In this document: piece after piece, positions 6,010 to 14,261 of the stretch
Layout: each line of letters opens with the position of its first letter
Position numbering within the stretch: the first letter of the stretch is position 1
From: JAQVXR01 sp050945755
GTDB taxonomy: Bacteria; Bacillota; Dehalobacteriia; Dehalobacteriales; Dehalobacteriaceae
Direction of reading: 5' to 3'
Length of the DNA stretch: 15,247 bases
NCBI GenBank assembly: GCA_050945755.1
Contig: JBMNTN010000047.1
Coordinates: 1 to 15,247, forward strand
The notes under the pieces: generated by a model
Seen by the model: the letters and a program-made list of their open reading frames with translations, nothing else
Databases searched by the model: none
What the model was told of the DNA's origin: nothing
Translations under genes and position numbers: made by a program

Positions 6010-6039
6010 AATATTTCATTGAAAGGCTGATGGCAGATT

Positions 6040-7029
6040 ATGAATATTTTAGTCACCGGCGGTGCCGGATATATTGGCTCACATACTTGTGTTGCATTAC
6101 AGAATGCGGGGCATGAGGTGATTGTTGCCGATAACCTCTCAAACAGCAGAATAGAAACATTGGTGCAGGTCAGAAAAATTACCGGAAAAGAAATCACTTT
6201 TTACCGGATAGATGTCACTCATGAAAAAGATGTTGACGCCGTATTTGCCAATCATTCCATTGACGGGGTTATCCATTTTGCCGGGTTGAAGGCAGTGGGT
6301 GAATCAGTAGCAAAACCACTGAACTATTATTATAACAACACCGTCAGCACCATGATCCTCGCCAAAATCTGCCTGAAATACGGGGTGCGCCGCTTTGTTT
6401 TCAGCTCTTCGGCCACAGTCTATGGAGAAAATAAAGTGCCCTTTGTTGAGACGATGCCCCTTTTGCCAACCACCAATCCCTACGGGGAAACCAAAGCCAT
6501 CAGTGAGCGGATCCTTACAGATATCGCGCAAGCAAATCCTGATTGGTCGGTAGCACTCCTACGTTACTTTAATCCGGTGGGAGCCCATGAGAGTGGTTTG
6601 ATCGGTGAAGCACCTACCGGTATTCCCAACAATCTTATGCCTTATATTACCCAGGTAGCAAAAGGAAAGTTAGAGAAGCTAAGAGTATTCGGTAATGATT
6701 ATCCAACGGTGGATGGTACCGGGGTAAGGGATTATATTCATGTGATGGATCTTGCTGAGGGGCACGTGGCAGCGCTGGATAAATTGACAGCGGGTGTACA
6801 TATATACAATCTGGGTACCGGGCAGGGGACCAGTGTATTACAGTTATTGCAGGCTTTTGAAGAAGCAAACGGTCTTAAAGTACCTTATGAAATTGTGGAC
6901 CGCAGGCCGGGTGATATCGCCGAGTGTTATGCTGATCCCGGTAAAGCCGAAAGAGAACTGGGCTGGAAAGCCAAGCGCGATATTATAGACATGTGCCGGG
7001 ATGCCTGGCGCTTTGAATCAACCTACTAG
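6040..7029 (+). CDS. galE: UDP-glucose 4-epimerase
   Basis: This 329-residue cytoplasmic SDR-family enzyme interconverts UDP-glucose and UDP-galactose using bound NAD. The NAD-binding TGGAGYIGSH motif lies at 6-15, and the catalytic residues Ser124, Tyr148 and Lys152 (SSSATVYGE and NPYGETK) are in the expected places. Length is normal. The ATG at 6040 is the only good in-frame start, but its ribosome site is weak: AAAGG is about 13 bases upstream. The leader is made largely of repeat copy 5 and the RAYT fragment, so repeat invasion has replaced or altered the original upstream region (inference). A repeat copy and a strong terminator follow. With galU downstream, it would feed galactose-containing surface polysaccharide. 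Confidence 0.96.
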   Translation: MNILVTGGAGYIGSHTCVALQNAGHEVIVADNLSNSRIETLVQVRKITGKEITFYRIDVTHEKDVDAVFANHSIDGVIHFAGLKAVGESVAKPLNYYYNNTVSTMILAKICLKYGVRRFVFSSSATVYGENKVPFVETMPLLPTTNPYGETKAISERILTDIAQANPDWSVALLRYFNPVGAHESGLIGEAPTGIPNNLMPYITQVAKGKLEKLRVFGNDYPTVDGTGVRDYIHVMDLAEGHVAALDKLTAGVHIYNLGTGQGTSVLQLLQAFEEANGLKVPYEIVDRRPGDIAECYADPGKAERELGWKAKRDIIDMCRDAWRFESTY

Positions 7030-7030
7030 C

Positions 7031-7073
7031 GTGCCAGGCACCAAGTTATCAAGTTATTGAATATTCAGACAAT
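7031..7073 (+). repeat. REP-like palindromic repeat, copy 6
   Basis: GTGCC-A-GGCAC (7031-7041) begins one base after the galE stop codon; the outer G of the palindrome is replaced by C here. The tail is AAGTTATCAAGTTATTGAAT followed by ATTCAGACAATT. It lies between the galE stop and the galE terminator. Confidence 0.9.
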
Positions 7074-7083
7074 TTATCAAGTC

Positions 7084-7120
7084 AAAGACAGCCTCTTTTT
7101 CAAGGCTGTCTTTAATTATT
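7084..7120 (+). terminator. Rho-independent terminator after galE
   Basis: AAAGACAGCCT (7084-7094) pairs perfectly with AGGCTGTCTTT (7103-7113) across an eight-base loop, and TTTAATTATTT follows. An 11-bp perfect stem with a T-rich tail is a strong terminator. It separates galE from the Smr-galU genes. Confidence 0.85.
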
Positions 7121-7167
7121 TCTGCTAATCTGGTAGAATTAGGGTATAGATTATAAACTGTTCATTA

Positions 7168-7183
7168 GACGAAAATTTTCGTC
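7168..7183. promoter_or_regulatory. 16-bp perfect palindrome, possible operator
   Basis: GACGAAAATTTTCGTC is a perfect inverted repeat lying 22 bases before the likely TTG start of the Smr-domain gene. AT-rich -10-like hexamers (TATAGA, TATAAA) lie just upstream at about 7145-7157. A dyad at this position fits a repressor or activator site for the Smr-galU transcript, but the regulator is unknown. Confidence 0.4.
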
Positions 7184-7204
7184 ATAGGATTGAGAAGGAA
7201 GGTA

Positions 7205-7501
7205 TTGAATTTTACCGACGAAAAGAGGTTAAAGATCATCATGTATCATCACATTTCAAATGGAGTAATCGATCTTGATATTCACGGCATGACCAAATAT
7301 CAAGCTAAGGTATACATAGACAGTCAGCTCAAGCGGGCTAAGGCAGACAGCTACATAATTCGCGTTGTCCATGGTTATCGCAACGGAACAGAGCTTAGAG
7401 ACATGGTACGCAAAGAATATAAACACCATCCCAAAGTGAAGAGAGTGGAACTCGGTTTGAATCCGGGAGTGACCGCTCTAATTTTAAGAGAATTATACTA
7501 G
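7205..7501 (+). CDS. Small stand-alone Smr-domain protein
   Basis: A 98-residue protein that is mostly one Smr (MutS2 C-terminal-like) domain, a fold linked to nucleic-acid nicking or RNA cleavage. The two signature blocks are present: DLDIHG (23-28, the DLHG motif) and VVHGYRNGTELR (54-65, the HGxGxG-type loop, here with a modified glycine pattern). TTG 7205 is chosen because AAGGA sits five bases upstream; the alternative TTG at 7190 overlaps this ribosome site, and ATG 7241 would still keep the Smr core. It lies 44 bases upstream of galU and may share its transcript. Bare Smr proteins in Firmicutes are poorly characterised; no link to sugar metabolism is implied beyond position. Confidence 0.85.
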   Translation: MNFTDEKRLKIIMYHHISNGVIDLDIHGMTKYQAKVYIDSQLKRAKADSYIIRVVHGYRNGTELRDMVRKEYKHHPKVKRVELGLNPGVTALILRELY

Positions 7502-7545
7502 CGTCAATTTATCAACCTTATTAACATATTGGGGGAGGAGTCAAC

Positions 7546-8424
7546 ATGAAAGTTCGCAAAGCAGTGATACCGGCAGCAGGTTTGGGGACAAGATTTTTGC
7601 CTGCGACGAAGGCGATGCCCAAGGAAATGCTGCCCATTGTGGACAAGCCAACCATACAATACATCATCGAAGAAGCCATTGCCTCGGGGATTGAAGAAAT
7701 TTTGATTATCACCGGGAGGAGCAAACGGGCGATTGAAGACCATTTCGATCGTTCCATTGAACTGGAGAATGAACTCGAAAAAAAGGGTAACCAGGAGCTT
7801 CTTGCCATTGTGAAAAACGTGTCTGAGATGGTCGATATTCATTATATCAGGCAAAAAGACCCGAAAGGTCTCGGACACGCCATTTATTGCGCCCGGATTT
7901 TTGCCGGAAACGAGCCGTTTGCTGTCCTTCTGGGGGATGATGTGGTGTATAATGAAGAAAAACCGTGTTTGCAGCAGATGATGGAAGCCTACGACGAGTA
8001 TCAGACATCAATCCTAGGTGTGCAGGAAGTTGCCCGTGGAGATGTCAATAAATATGGGATTGTGGCCGGCGCGCAAGTAGCGGAGCGGGTTTATCGAGTC
8101 AACGGCTTAGTGGAAAAGCCTGCTGTAAAAGAGGCTCCCTCCAATGTGGCGATTTTGGGCAGGTACATCATCAATCCCGGCATTTTTGAAATTTTGGCCC
8201 ACACCAAGCCAGGTAAAGGCGGCGAGATTCAGCTGACCGATGCCTTAAAAGAATTAGCCCAAAAAGAAGCAATGTATGCTTACAATTTTCAGGGCAGAAG
8301 ATATGATGTCGGCAACAAGCAGGGCTTTTTAGAGGCAACTGTGGAAGCAGCCTTACGCAGAGAAGATTTGCGGGAAGAATTCCTCGCCTATCTGAAAAAA
8401 ATTTTATCTACATATGGCGCTTGA
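7546..8424 (+). CDS. galU: UTP-glucose-1-phosphate uridylyltransferase
   Basis: A 292-residue cytoplasmic enzyme that makes UDP-glucose and pyrophosphate from UTP and glucose 1-phosphate, the entry point to UDP-sugars. The N-terminal nucleotide-binding loop AAGLGTRFLPATKAMPKEMLP (10-30) is canonical. Other GalU-type blocks follow: GLGHAIYCAR, LLGDDVVY, GLVEKP, GRYII, and GGEIQLTDAL near the end. Length matches the GalU/GtaB family. A strong GGGGGAGGAG ribosome site precedes the ATG. UDP-glucose from this enzyme is the substrate of GalE encoded upstream, and the downstream genes are envelope and polysaccharide functions, so the pathway context is coherent. Confidence 0.96.
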   Translation: MKVRKAVIPAAGLGTRFLPATKAMPKEMLPIVDKPTIQYIIEEAIASGIEEILIITGRSKRAIEDHFDRSIELENELEKKGNQELLAIVKNVSEMVDIHYIRQKDPKGLGHAIYCARIFAGNEPFAVLLGDDVVYNEEKPCLQQMMEAYDEYQTSILGVQEVARGDVNKYGIVAGAQVAERVYRVNGLVEKPAVKEAPSNVAILGRYIINPGIFEILAHTKPGKGGEIQLTDALKELAQKEAMYAYNFQGRRYDVGNKQGFLEATVEAALRREDLREEFLAYLKKILSTYGA

Positions 8425-8515
8425 CACCACGTTATTAACTTATTTGGAAAAGAGGAATTTGCCTGAGGAGAAGAGAATTTTTTGCAAAAGATATTGAGAA
8501 CGGAGGTAGATTATT

Positions 8516-9673
8516 ATGCAGTTTAGTAAAAAATCATTTATTGGCTATACTTTATTGATTTTTTTTGCCGGGATATTAATTACAGGGCTGTTTTTCGGCA
8601 GTGGGTATAGTATATCTATCTCAAAAACTCCGCCGGCGGAAGCGGCACCAAATGCGGAAGATGTTGCGGGGGATAATACCTCTTCTCAACAGTTGATTGG
8701 AACCGATTCCATCCAAACTATTGTGAAAAAGACAGGCCCGGCGGTGGTAAAGATTGAAACTGAATCTAAAGTTAAAGGGCAATTCAACCCTTTTTTCAAT
8801 GATCCCTTTTTCAGAGAGTTTTTTGGAGATCAATTTAAAAGCCGGCCGGAGACAACAACAGGTTTAGGTTCTGGTTTTATCATTTCCAAAGACGGTTATA
8901 TTGTCACAAATAATCATGTCGTCAATAATGCTACCAAAATAAATGTCTATTTAACCAGTAGACCGGATCCCTATCAAGCCGAATTAATCGGTTCCGATGC
9001 CCAATTGGATTTGGCAGTATTAAAGATTAATGCCGGTAATAATTTGCCCTATCTAGAGTTTGGTGATACAGACAAGCTCGAGGTCGGCAACTGGGTGATT
9101 GCCATCGGTAACCCCTACGGGTTAGACCATACAGTGACCGTGGGTGTAATCAGTGCCAAAGGCCGGCCGATTACCATCGACGGAAATCAGTTTAAGGATC
9201 TTCTCCAAACCGATGCTTCCATTAATCCAGGCAACAGTGGGGGGCCGTTAATTGATCTCGACGGGAAAGTAATCGGTATTAATACGGCCATTAATGCCCA
9301 AGCCCAAGGAATTGGGTTTGCCATTCCCAGTTCCACCGTTACCCAAGTGTTGGACCAGCTTATTAATGAAGGAAAGGTAATTCGCCCCTGGTTGGGGGTT
9401 TATATGCAGCCGGTTACCGAGGAATTGGCCGAATACTTTGGGCTGGACAAACCGAAGGGAGTATTGATCAGTGAAGTTGCGGTGAATTCCCCTGCTCAAA
9501 AAGCCGGATTGCAAAGAGGGGATATTGTTCTTGAATATAACAAGAAAAAGGTTAATGAACCGGAAGAATTAAAGGAAGAAGTAATGAACACGGAAATTGG
9601 CACAAAGGTGGTTCTTTTAGTCTATCGTGATGGTCAGACGATTTTTGTCCCGGTAACAATTACCGAAGGGTGA
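8516..9673 (+). CDS. htrA: Membrane-anchored HtrA/DegP-type serine protease
   Basis: This 385-residue S1C-family protease has one N-terminal membrane anchor (about 8-30), placing the protease outside the membrane, where it would degrade or refold damaged exported proteins. The catalytic triad is complete: His134 (TNNHVV), Asp165 (LDLAVLK) and Ser241 (GNSGGPL). A single PDZ domain occupies about 285-375, with LGVYMQPV at its start. A phenylalanine-rich stretch (90-103, NPFFNDPFFREFFG) before the protease domain resembles the loop seen in DegP relatives. GGAGG precedes the ATG at good spacing. It lies 91 bases after galU and may be co-transcribed; TTGACA overlaps the galU stop codon, but no matching -10 box was found. 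Confidence 0.95.
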   Translation: MQFSKKSFIGYTLLIFFAGILITGLFFGSGYSISISKTPPAEAAPNAEDVAGDNTSSQQLIGTDSIQTIVKKTGPAVVKIETESKVKGQFNPFFNDPFFREFFGDQFKSRPETTTGLGSGFIISKDGYIVTNNHVVNNATKINVYLTSRPDPYQAELIGSDAQLDLAVLKINAGNNLPYLEFGDTDKLEVGNWVIAIGNPYGLDHTVTVGVISAKGRPITIDGNQFKDLLQTDASINPGNSGGPLIDLDGKVIGINTAINAQAQGIGFAIPSSTVTQVLDQLINEGKVIRPWLGVYMQPVTEELAEYFGLDKPKGVLISEVAVNSPAQKAGLQRGDIVLEYNKKKVNEPEELKEEVMNTEIGTKVVLLVYRDGQTIFVPVTITEG

Positions 9674-9801
9674 TGATCGAGAACTCGGAAACCCTTTGTT
9701 TTCAAAAAATTTTGGAGATTTGCAGGGTTTTATAGCCTGGAAGAAGAATAAGAAAACAAAATTCCGGGTTTTAATTCCTATGTTTAATAATGAGGTGCAT
9801 A

Positions 9802-11661
9802 ATGTTCCGTTATTCGAGATTTATTCTGCTTATCATTATCGACATCCTCTTGGTAAATTTTGCGTTGTTCGCTTCTTTGCTGATTCGCTTTGAGGGTCGG
9901 ATTGAGGCTCAGTATTACCAAGGGCTTTTTGACTGCTGGATTCCCTTTACGTTGGTTTTATTGGGCTGCTTTTTCCTCTTCGGCCTTTACCGGCGCGTCC
10001 TAAAGTATGCCAGCATCGGCGAGTTATTGGTTGTCGTCGCTGCCGTTAGTTGTGGGACCCTGGTCAATGCCGTTTCTTCATATTTCATTAACGGTCAGAA
10101 TTTTCCTTTGCCCAGGTCCATCTACATTCTTCATTGGCTCTTAACCATTGCATTTGTGGGGGCATCCCGCTTAGCTTGGCGTTTGATCCGGGATTACGGT
10201 ATCAAAACGGAGGTTCTCAACGGTTCCGCGGGGAAACGGGTTCTGGTTGTTGGTGCCGGAGACGGCGGTGTCCTGGTGGTTAAGGAATTAAAAGCCCATT
10301 ACAACGGCAGTATCAACATTGTCGGTTTTATTGATGATGATCTCCACAAGCAGAAAATGATTGTTCAAGGGATCGCTGTTTTAGGTTGTCGGCATGATAT
10401 TCCTGCTCTCGTCCAAAAGCATGATATCGAAGAAATTATTATTGCGATGCCTTCGGTGGGGGGGAAGGTGATCCGGGAGATCGTAGAGATTTGCCGGGGC
10501 ACCAAGGCCAAAGTAAAGATCCTCCCCGGGGTATATGATATTATCGAGGGGAAAGCCCGGGTTTCCAAGATTCGTGACGTTCAGGTGGAGGATTTATTAG
10601 GGCGGGAACCGGTTAATGTCAATTTAGATGAAATCACCGGCTATATCAAAGGACAAGTTGTTATGATTACCGGCGGGGGAGGCTCCATTGGTTCCGAACT
10701 TTGTCGTCAGGTGGCACATTATAACCCGAAAGAACTCCTGATTTTCGACAGCTGTGAAAATAATGTCTATGATATCGACATGGAGTTAAGAGCAACTTTC
10801 CCTGGGTTAAAAATTATCCCTTTAGTAAAGGATGTCCGGGACAGGAAGTCCGTCACAGCTGTTTTTAAAACATATCGTCCTCAGGTGATTTTTCATGCCG
10901 CTGCCCATAAGCATGTTCCCCTCATGGAATACAACCCGGAGGATGCCATCAAGAATAATGTCATGGGTACATATCATGTGGCGCAGGCGGCAGACATGTT
11001 CGGGTCTCAGAAATTTGTCTTGATCTCCACCGATAAGGCGGTGAATCCCACCAGCTTTATGGGTGCATCCAAAAGGCTGGCGGAAATGGTGATCCAGCAT
11101 CTGGATAGAATCAGTGCTACCAGCTATGTGGCGGTGCGTTTCGGCAATGTCCTGGGGAGCCGGGGCAGCGTCATCCCCCTCTTTAAAAAGCAGATTGCCC
11201 ATGGTGGGCCGGTTACAGTCACTCACCCCGATATGGTCCGTTATTTTATGACCATCCCGGAAGCGGTGCAGTTGGTGATTCAGGCAGGAGCCATGGCTCA
11301 AGGCGGGGAGATATTTGTGCTTGATATGGGGGATCCTGTCCGGATTATGGACCTGGCGGAAAACATTATTCGCCTGTCCGGCTTTGAGCCTCACCAGGAT
11401 ATTAGTATCAAGATCACCGGTATTCGGCCGGGAGAAAAACTTTATGAGGAACTCTTGACTGCAGAAGAAGGGGTAACGGCAACCACCCATAAACGAATTT
11501 TTGTCGCTAAACCTAGTGGGATTATGGCAGATTTGATCGAAGAGAAAATTATCGGGCGGATCATTTCCGGGTCATTGCCCCAAAATAAGCATGATGCCCA
11601 AGAGATGATCAGGGAGTTCTTGCCGGATTTCAAAAAATCCCAACGTGCTTCCGCAGTTTAA
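9802..11661 (+). CDS. Membrane nucleoside-diphosphate-sugar dehydratase/epimerase (FlaA1/CapD/WbpM-like)
   Basis: This 619-residue inner-membrane protein has about four N-terminal membrane segments (1-125) and then two Rossmann units: VLVVGAGDGG (about 147-156, CoA-binding-like) and MITGGGGSIGSE (about 288-299, NAD(P) site of the SDR domain). The catalytic-site segment is TDKAVNPTSFMGASKR, with Met420 where ordinary SDRs have Tyr and Lys424 retained. This is typical of the PglF/WbpM/CapD 4,6-dehydratase group acting on UDP-GlcNAc. It likely makes a 4-keto-6-deoxy sugar for surface glycan. ATG 9802 is preferred because GAGG sits seven bases upstream; the ATG at 9790 would place the ribosome site inside the gene. 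A terminator at 11806 follows. Confidence 0.93.
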   Translation: MFRYSRFILLIIIDILLVNFALFASLLIRFEGRIEAQYYQGLFDCWIPFTLVLLGCFFLFGLYRRVLKYASIGELLVVVAAVSCGTLVNAVSSYFINGQNFPLPRSIYILHWLLTIAFVGASRLAWRLIRDYGIKTEVLNGSAGKRVLVVGAGDGGVLVVKELKAHYNGSINIVGFIDDDLHKQKMIVQGIAVLGCRHDIPALVQKHDIEEIIIAMPSVGGKVIREIVEICRGTKAKVKILPGVYDIIEGKARVSKIRDVQVEDLLGREPVNVNLDEITGYIKGQVVMITGGGGSIGSELCRQVAHYNPKELLIFDSCENNVYDIDMELRATFPGLKIIPLVKDVRDRKSVTAVFKTYRPQVIFHAAAHKHVPLMEYNPEDAIKNNVMGTYHVAQAADMFGSQKFVLISTDKAVNPTSFMGASKRLAEMVIQHLDRISATSYVAVRFGNVLGSRGSVIPLFKKQIAHGGPVTVTHPDMVRYFMTIPEAVQLVIQAGAMAQGGEIFVLDMGDPVRIMDLAENIIRLSGFEPHQDISIKITGIRPGEKLYEELLTAEEGVTATTHKRIFVAKPSGIMADLIEEKIIGRIISGSLPQNKHDAQEMIREFLPDFKKSQRASAV

Positions 11662-11755
11662 AGATCTACCTTTAAGAGAGATTGTGCCCAGCCAAATTAA
11701 GAGGCTGCTGGAACTGGCAGAGCGCTACGGTGAAAAATCATTAACTGATTGTTAA
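11645..11755 (+). other. Short +1-frame ORF overlapping the dehydratase 3' end
   Basis: A GTG at 11645 opens 36 codons in the +1 frame, overlapping the last five codons of the dehydratase gene. The predicted peptide is helical and charged (SQIKRLLELAERYGEKSL). It could be an ancestral C-terminal extension cut off by a frameshift, a tiny translated ORF, or chance. No independent ribosome site was found. Confidence 0.2.
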
Positions 11756-11805
11756 ATTTTATCCCAATTAAATGAAGGAAAATGGCTTAAAGAAAGAGAA
11801 TTATT

Positions 11806-11845
11806 ACCCGCATTGTCAGAATAAGAACATGCGGGTTTTTCTTTA
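11806..11845 (+). terminator. Rho-independent terminator after the dehydratase gene
   Basis: ACCCGCAT (11806-11813) pairs with ATGCGGGT (11829-11836), and TTTTTCTTTAA follows. The A-rich run AAAGAAAGAGAA before the stem gives the structure some two-way character. It separates the dehydratase gene from the polymerase-like gene starting at 11883, which should therefore have its own promoter, although none is obvious in the 40 bases between. Confidence 0.8.
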
Positions 11846-11882
11846 ATGCAAGTAACTTAAGTAAGGATGGTAGGTTGATCAA

Positions 11883-14237
11883 ATGGCTAAGGTGAAACAA
11901 GGAATATCAACTATGACCGAAAATAGCTATAAAATAGTTGCTTTTTGGGGGCTGACAGTTTTATTGTTCTATCCCCCCTTTTTTCGCGGCTTGTTTTTTC
12001 CGGGGGAACAGCAGTGGACTCTGATATTGGCATCTCTAATTTTTGCTGTCGCTTGGTTATGGAAAATTTCCTGCCGGGAAGTATCATTTCTCCAGAAACC
12101 CATTGACTATTTAGCGCTGGCCTTGGTTTTGGCATATATTGTCGCCGCTTTTGGGGCAGCCAATACTCGCTTGGCGATAGCGGAGATCATCAAATATGGG
12201 TTGTACTTCTTGGTGTTTTGGCTAACCTCTTGGTTGGTCCAGGACCGAAAAGATGTGAAGATTCTCCTGCATGCCCTCTACATCGCTGGCGTAGGAGTAG
12301 CCCTAGCGGGTGTGATGTGCGCCTCCGGCATTATTGAGATCAAAGACGGCTTTGTCGGCGGGCGGATTTTCTCCACCATGCAGTATCCTAATGCTTTAGC
12401 ATCTTATTTGACAGCTCTCAGTTTTGTGGGAATTTATCTTTGGACCTCTGTGGGTTTGGGCGAAACAGGACAAAAGACGAAAATCAACCTGGTTCTCCCC
12501 TGCCTTTATGCTATCGGTAATTACCTTATGCTTTTGATTGTTATCGCCACAGGATCCCGGGGCGGCCTTTTAGTTTATCCCCTTGTTCTCTTGCTGTTTT
12601 TCATCGGCGTGGGGCGCAATTTCCGGGTGCCGGTATTTTGCCATTTTGTTTTTACTCTCACAGCGGCCATCATTGCCAATTACCAGTTGATTCCCATGCT
12701 GGTGGCAAAGGAATACGGTACAGCCTGGTTATGGGTGTTCATTGGTGTGGTGGTTGCTTTGGCCGGCCAGGGGATTATTTTCATCCTACCCAAGTTGAAA
12801 ATATCAAAAAGAATGATCGGGATAGCCGTTGCGCTCATATTTATTGCCCTTCTTGCCGGTGCTTGGTTCCAGCTCAGTCAGACCGACGAAGCCAAAGGTA
12901 TCCTTTCCGACCAATTGGTCAGGAGAATCACCAGTATTAATTTGGAAGACTCCAGTGCCCAAGCGCGTTTTCATTTCTGGAAAGACGCCATGAAAATTGT
13001 CAAAGAAAATCCGGTGTTTGGTTTGGGCGGGGGGGCATTTGAAGAGACATTTCGCCATTATCAGTCATATTTTTATTCTTCTACCCAGGTACACAATCAC
13101 TATCTCCAGATGTGGACCGAGGTGGGCACTGTCGGCCTCCTCATTGTTATCGGGTTATGTGTTTTTTATATGCTTACAGTGTGGCGGCTCTGGTGGAAAG
13201 GTAAAGACCAGGAAACAAACCTTTTGGTCTGGTCAATGTTTGCGGCCGCTGTCAGCTTAGGGCTCCATGCTTTCTTGGACTTTGACCTCTCTCTTTCTTC
13301 CATTATGATTGTGCTTTTTGCCATGTTTGGCCTGACCCGGGGCATTGAACGTTATCACAACCGGGAGTACAAGGTGCTGGACGGGAAAACATTCGGCGGT
13401 GTAAAATGGTTTTACCAGGGTGGGGCTATCGCTGTCAGCCTAGCGATAATCGTTTATATGTTTATGCTTTCTACCGCCCTGCCGGAAGCAAGAGCTGGAG
13501 CCCAAAGTTACCGGGAGGGGAATTTCTCCAAAGCCAGGATGCATTTCGAAGAAGCCGTGCGCCGAGATGCTTTTAACCAGGACTATCTGACAAATCTCTC
13601 CAAGGTATACATGCAGTTGGGTGAAAAGGAAAAGGCCCTGGAAACGATTAGCAAGGCCCAGACGGTTGCTCCCTATAATCCCGAGGTGATGGGAGATGCG
13701 GCGAGTATTTACCTCTCGCTGGGGAAAATTAAAGAGGGATTAATTAGTTCGGAACGGGCGGTAAAGAATTTTCCTTTTAATACTTTCTATTGGGAAGGGC
13801 TCAATTACCGTTATTTTGTCGTGGGCTATCAGGCTTGGACCAACGGAAAAGGTGCCGAGGCCAAGGAGATGCTGGCAAAGGCCGTGGAAATTCCGGACCG
13901 GATTGATGCCCAAATGTCAACCGTCACCGAGCAATATCGCAAGATGTGGAAAACCGGTTCGCTGGGTTTATTGGAGGTTTCTCCCACTATTAAACTCTAC
14001 AGCGGCGCCGCTAGCTATATTCTCAGTGATTATCAAACAGCCGAAGCCTACTTTAAAGAAGCTTACGAGAAAGTAACAGATGAACAGTACAAAATCGAAG
14101 CGGCGATGTGGCTTGCCGTTCTCTACTCTAAGGAAAAACGAGGCGAGGAACTGGCCCAGATCATGGCAGAGGGGAATAAGTTGAACAAGAACTTTGAGCA
14201 AAATGTCGTAGGTTTAAGTAAGTTGGAAACGTTATAA
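11883..14237 (+). CDS. O-antigen ligase/polymerase-like (Wzy_C) membrane protein with TPR tail
   Basis: A 784-residue protein. The N-terminal two-thirds is polytopic with roughly a dozen membrane segments. The Wzy_C signature is seen at ATGSRGGLL (222-230) and in the large external loop (about 350-415), containing ENPVFGLGGGAFEE and VHNHYLQMWTEVGTVGLL. This family polymerises or transfers lipid-linked glycans outside the membrane. The C-terminal third (about 535 onward) is soluble and carries at least two TPR-like repeats (FSKARMHFEEAVRRDAFN and KALETISKAQTVAPYNPE), probably for protein contacts. It could be a polymerase, ligase or protein O-glycosyltransferase; sequence alone does not decide. 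TAGG lies eight bases before the ATG. The polyprenyl synthase gene follows after only 24 bases. Confidence 0.88.
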   Translation: MAKVKQGISTMTENSYKIVAFWGLTVLLFYPPFFRGLFFPGEQQWTLILASLIFAVAWLWKISCREVSFLQKPIDYLALALVLAYIVAAFGAANTRLAIAEIIKYGLYFLVFWLTSWLVQDRKDVKILLHALYIAGVGVALAGVMCASGIIEIKDGFVGGRIFSTMQYPNALASYLTALSFVGIYLWTSVGLGETGQKTKINLVLPCLYAIGNYLMLLIVIATGSRGGLLVYPLVLLLFFIGVGRNFRVPVFCHFVFTLTAAIIANYQLIPMLVAKEYGTAWLWVFIGVVVALAGQGIIFILPKLKISKRMIGIAVALIFIALLAGAWFQLSQTDEAKGILSDQLVRRITSINLEDSSAQARFHFWKDAMKIVKENPVFGLGGGAFEETFRHYQSYFYSSTQVHNHYLQMWTEVGTVGLLIVIGLCVFYMLTVWRLWWKGKDQETNLLVWSMFAAAVSLGLHAFLDFDLSLSSIMIVLFAMFGLTRGIERYHNREYKVLDGKTFGGVKWFYQGGAIAVSLAIIVYMFMLSTALPEARAGAQSYREGNFSKARMHFEEAVRRDAFNQDYLTNLSKVYMQLGEKEKALETISKAQTVAPYNPEVMGDAASIYLSLGKIKEGLISSERAVKNFPFNTFYWEGLNYRYFVVGYQAWTNGKGAEAKEMLAKAVEIPDRIDAQMSTVTEQYRKMWKTGSLGLLEVSPTIKLYSGAASYILSDYQTAEAYFKEAYEKVTDEQYKIEAAMWLAVLYSKEKRGEELAQIMAEGNKLNKNFEQNVVGLSKLETL

Positions 14238-14261
14238 CATGACAAGAAAGGTCTGAAACAA

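Noticed and set aside
3293..7073. Repeated short sequences as a CRISPR array
   Set aside because: Copies are separated by about 300 to 1,300 bases containing whole genes, not by uniform short spacers, and no cas genes are present.
8423..8428. TTGACA at the galU stop codon as the -35 box of an htrA promoter
   Set aside because: No acceptable -10 hexamer lies 16 to 18 bases downstream.
9689..9730. AAACCCT...AGGGTTT inverted repeat after htrA as a terminator
   Set aside because: The loop is about 28 bases and only a few T residues follow. The structure is too weak to call, although a transcript end here is possible.
9696..9893. 65-codon plus-strand frame between htrA and the dehydratase
   Set aside because: It overlaps the start of the dehydratase in another frame, lacks a ribosome site, and shows no protein-like pattern.
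10822..11490. 222-codon open frame on the minus strand
   Set aside because: It lies fully inside the dehydratase gene, antisense. The predicted protein is His/Cys-rich without a recognisable domain, and the plus-strand gene is unambiguous.
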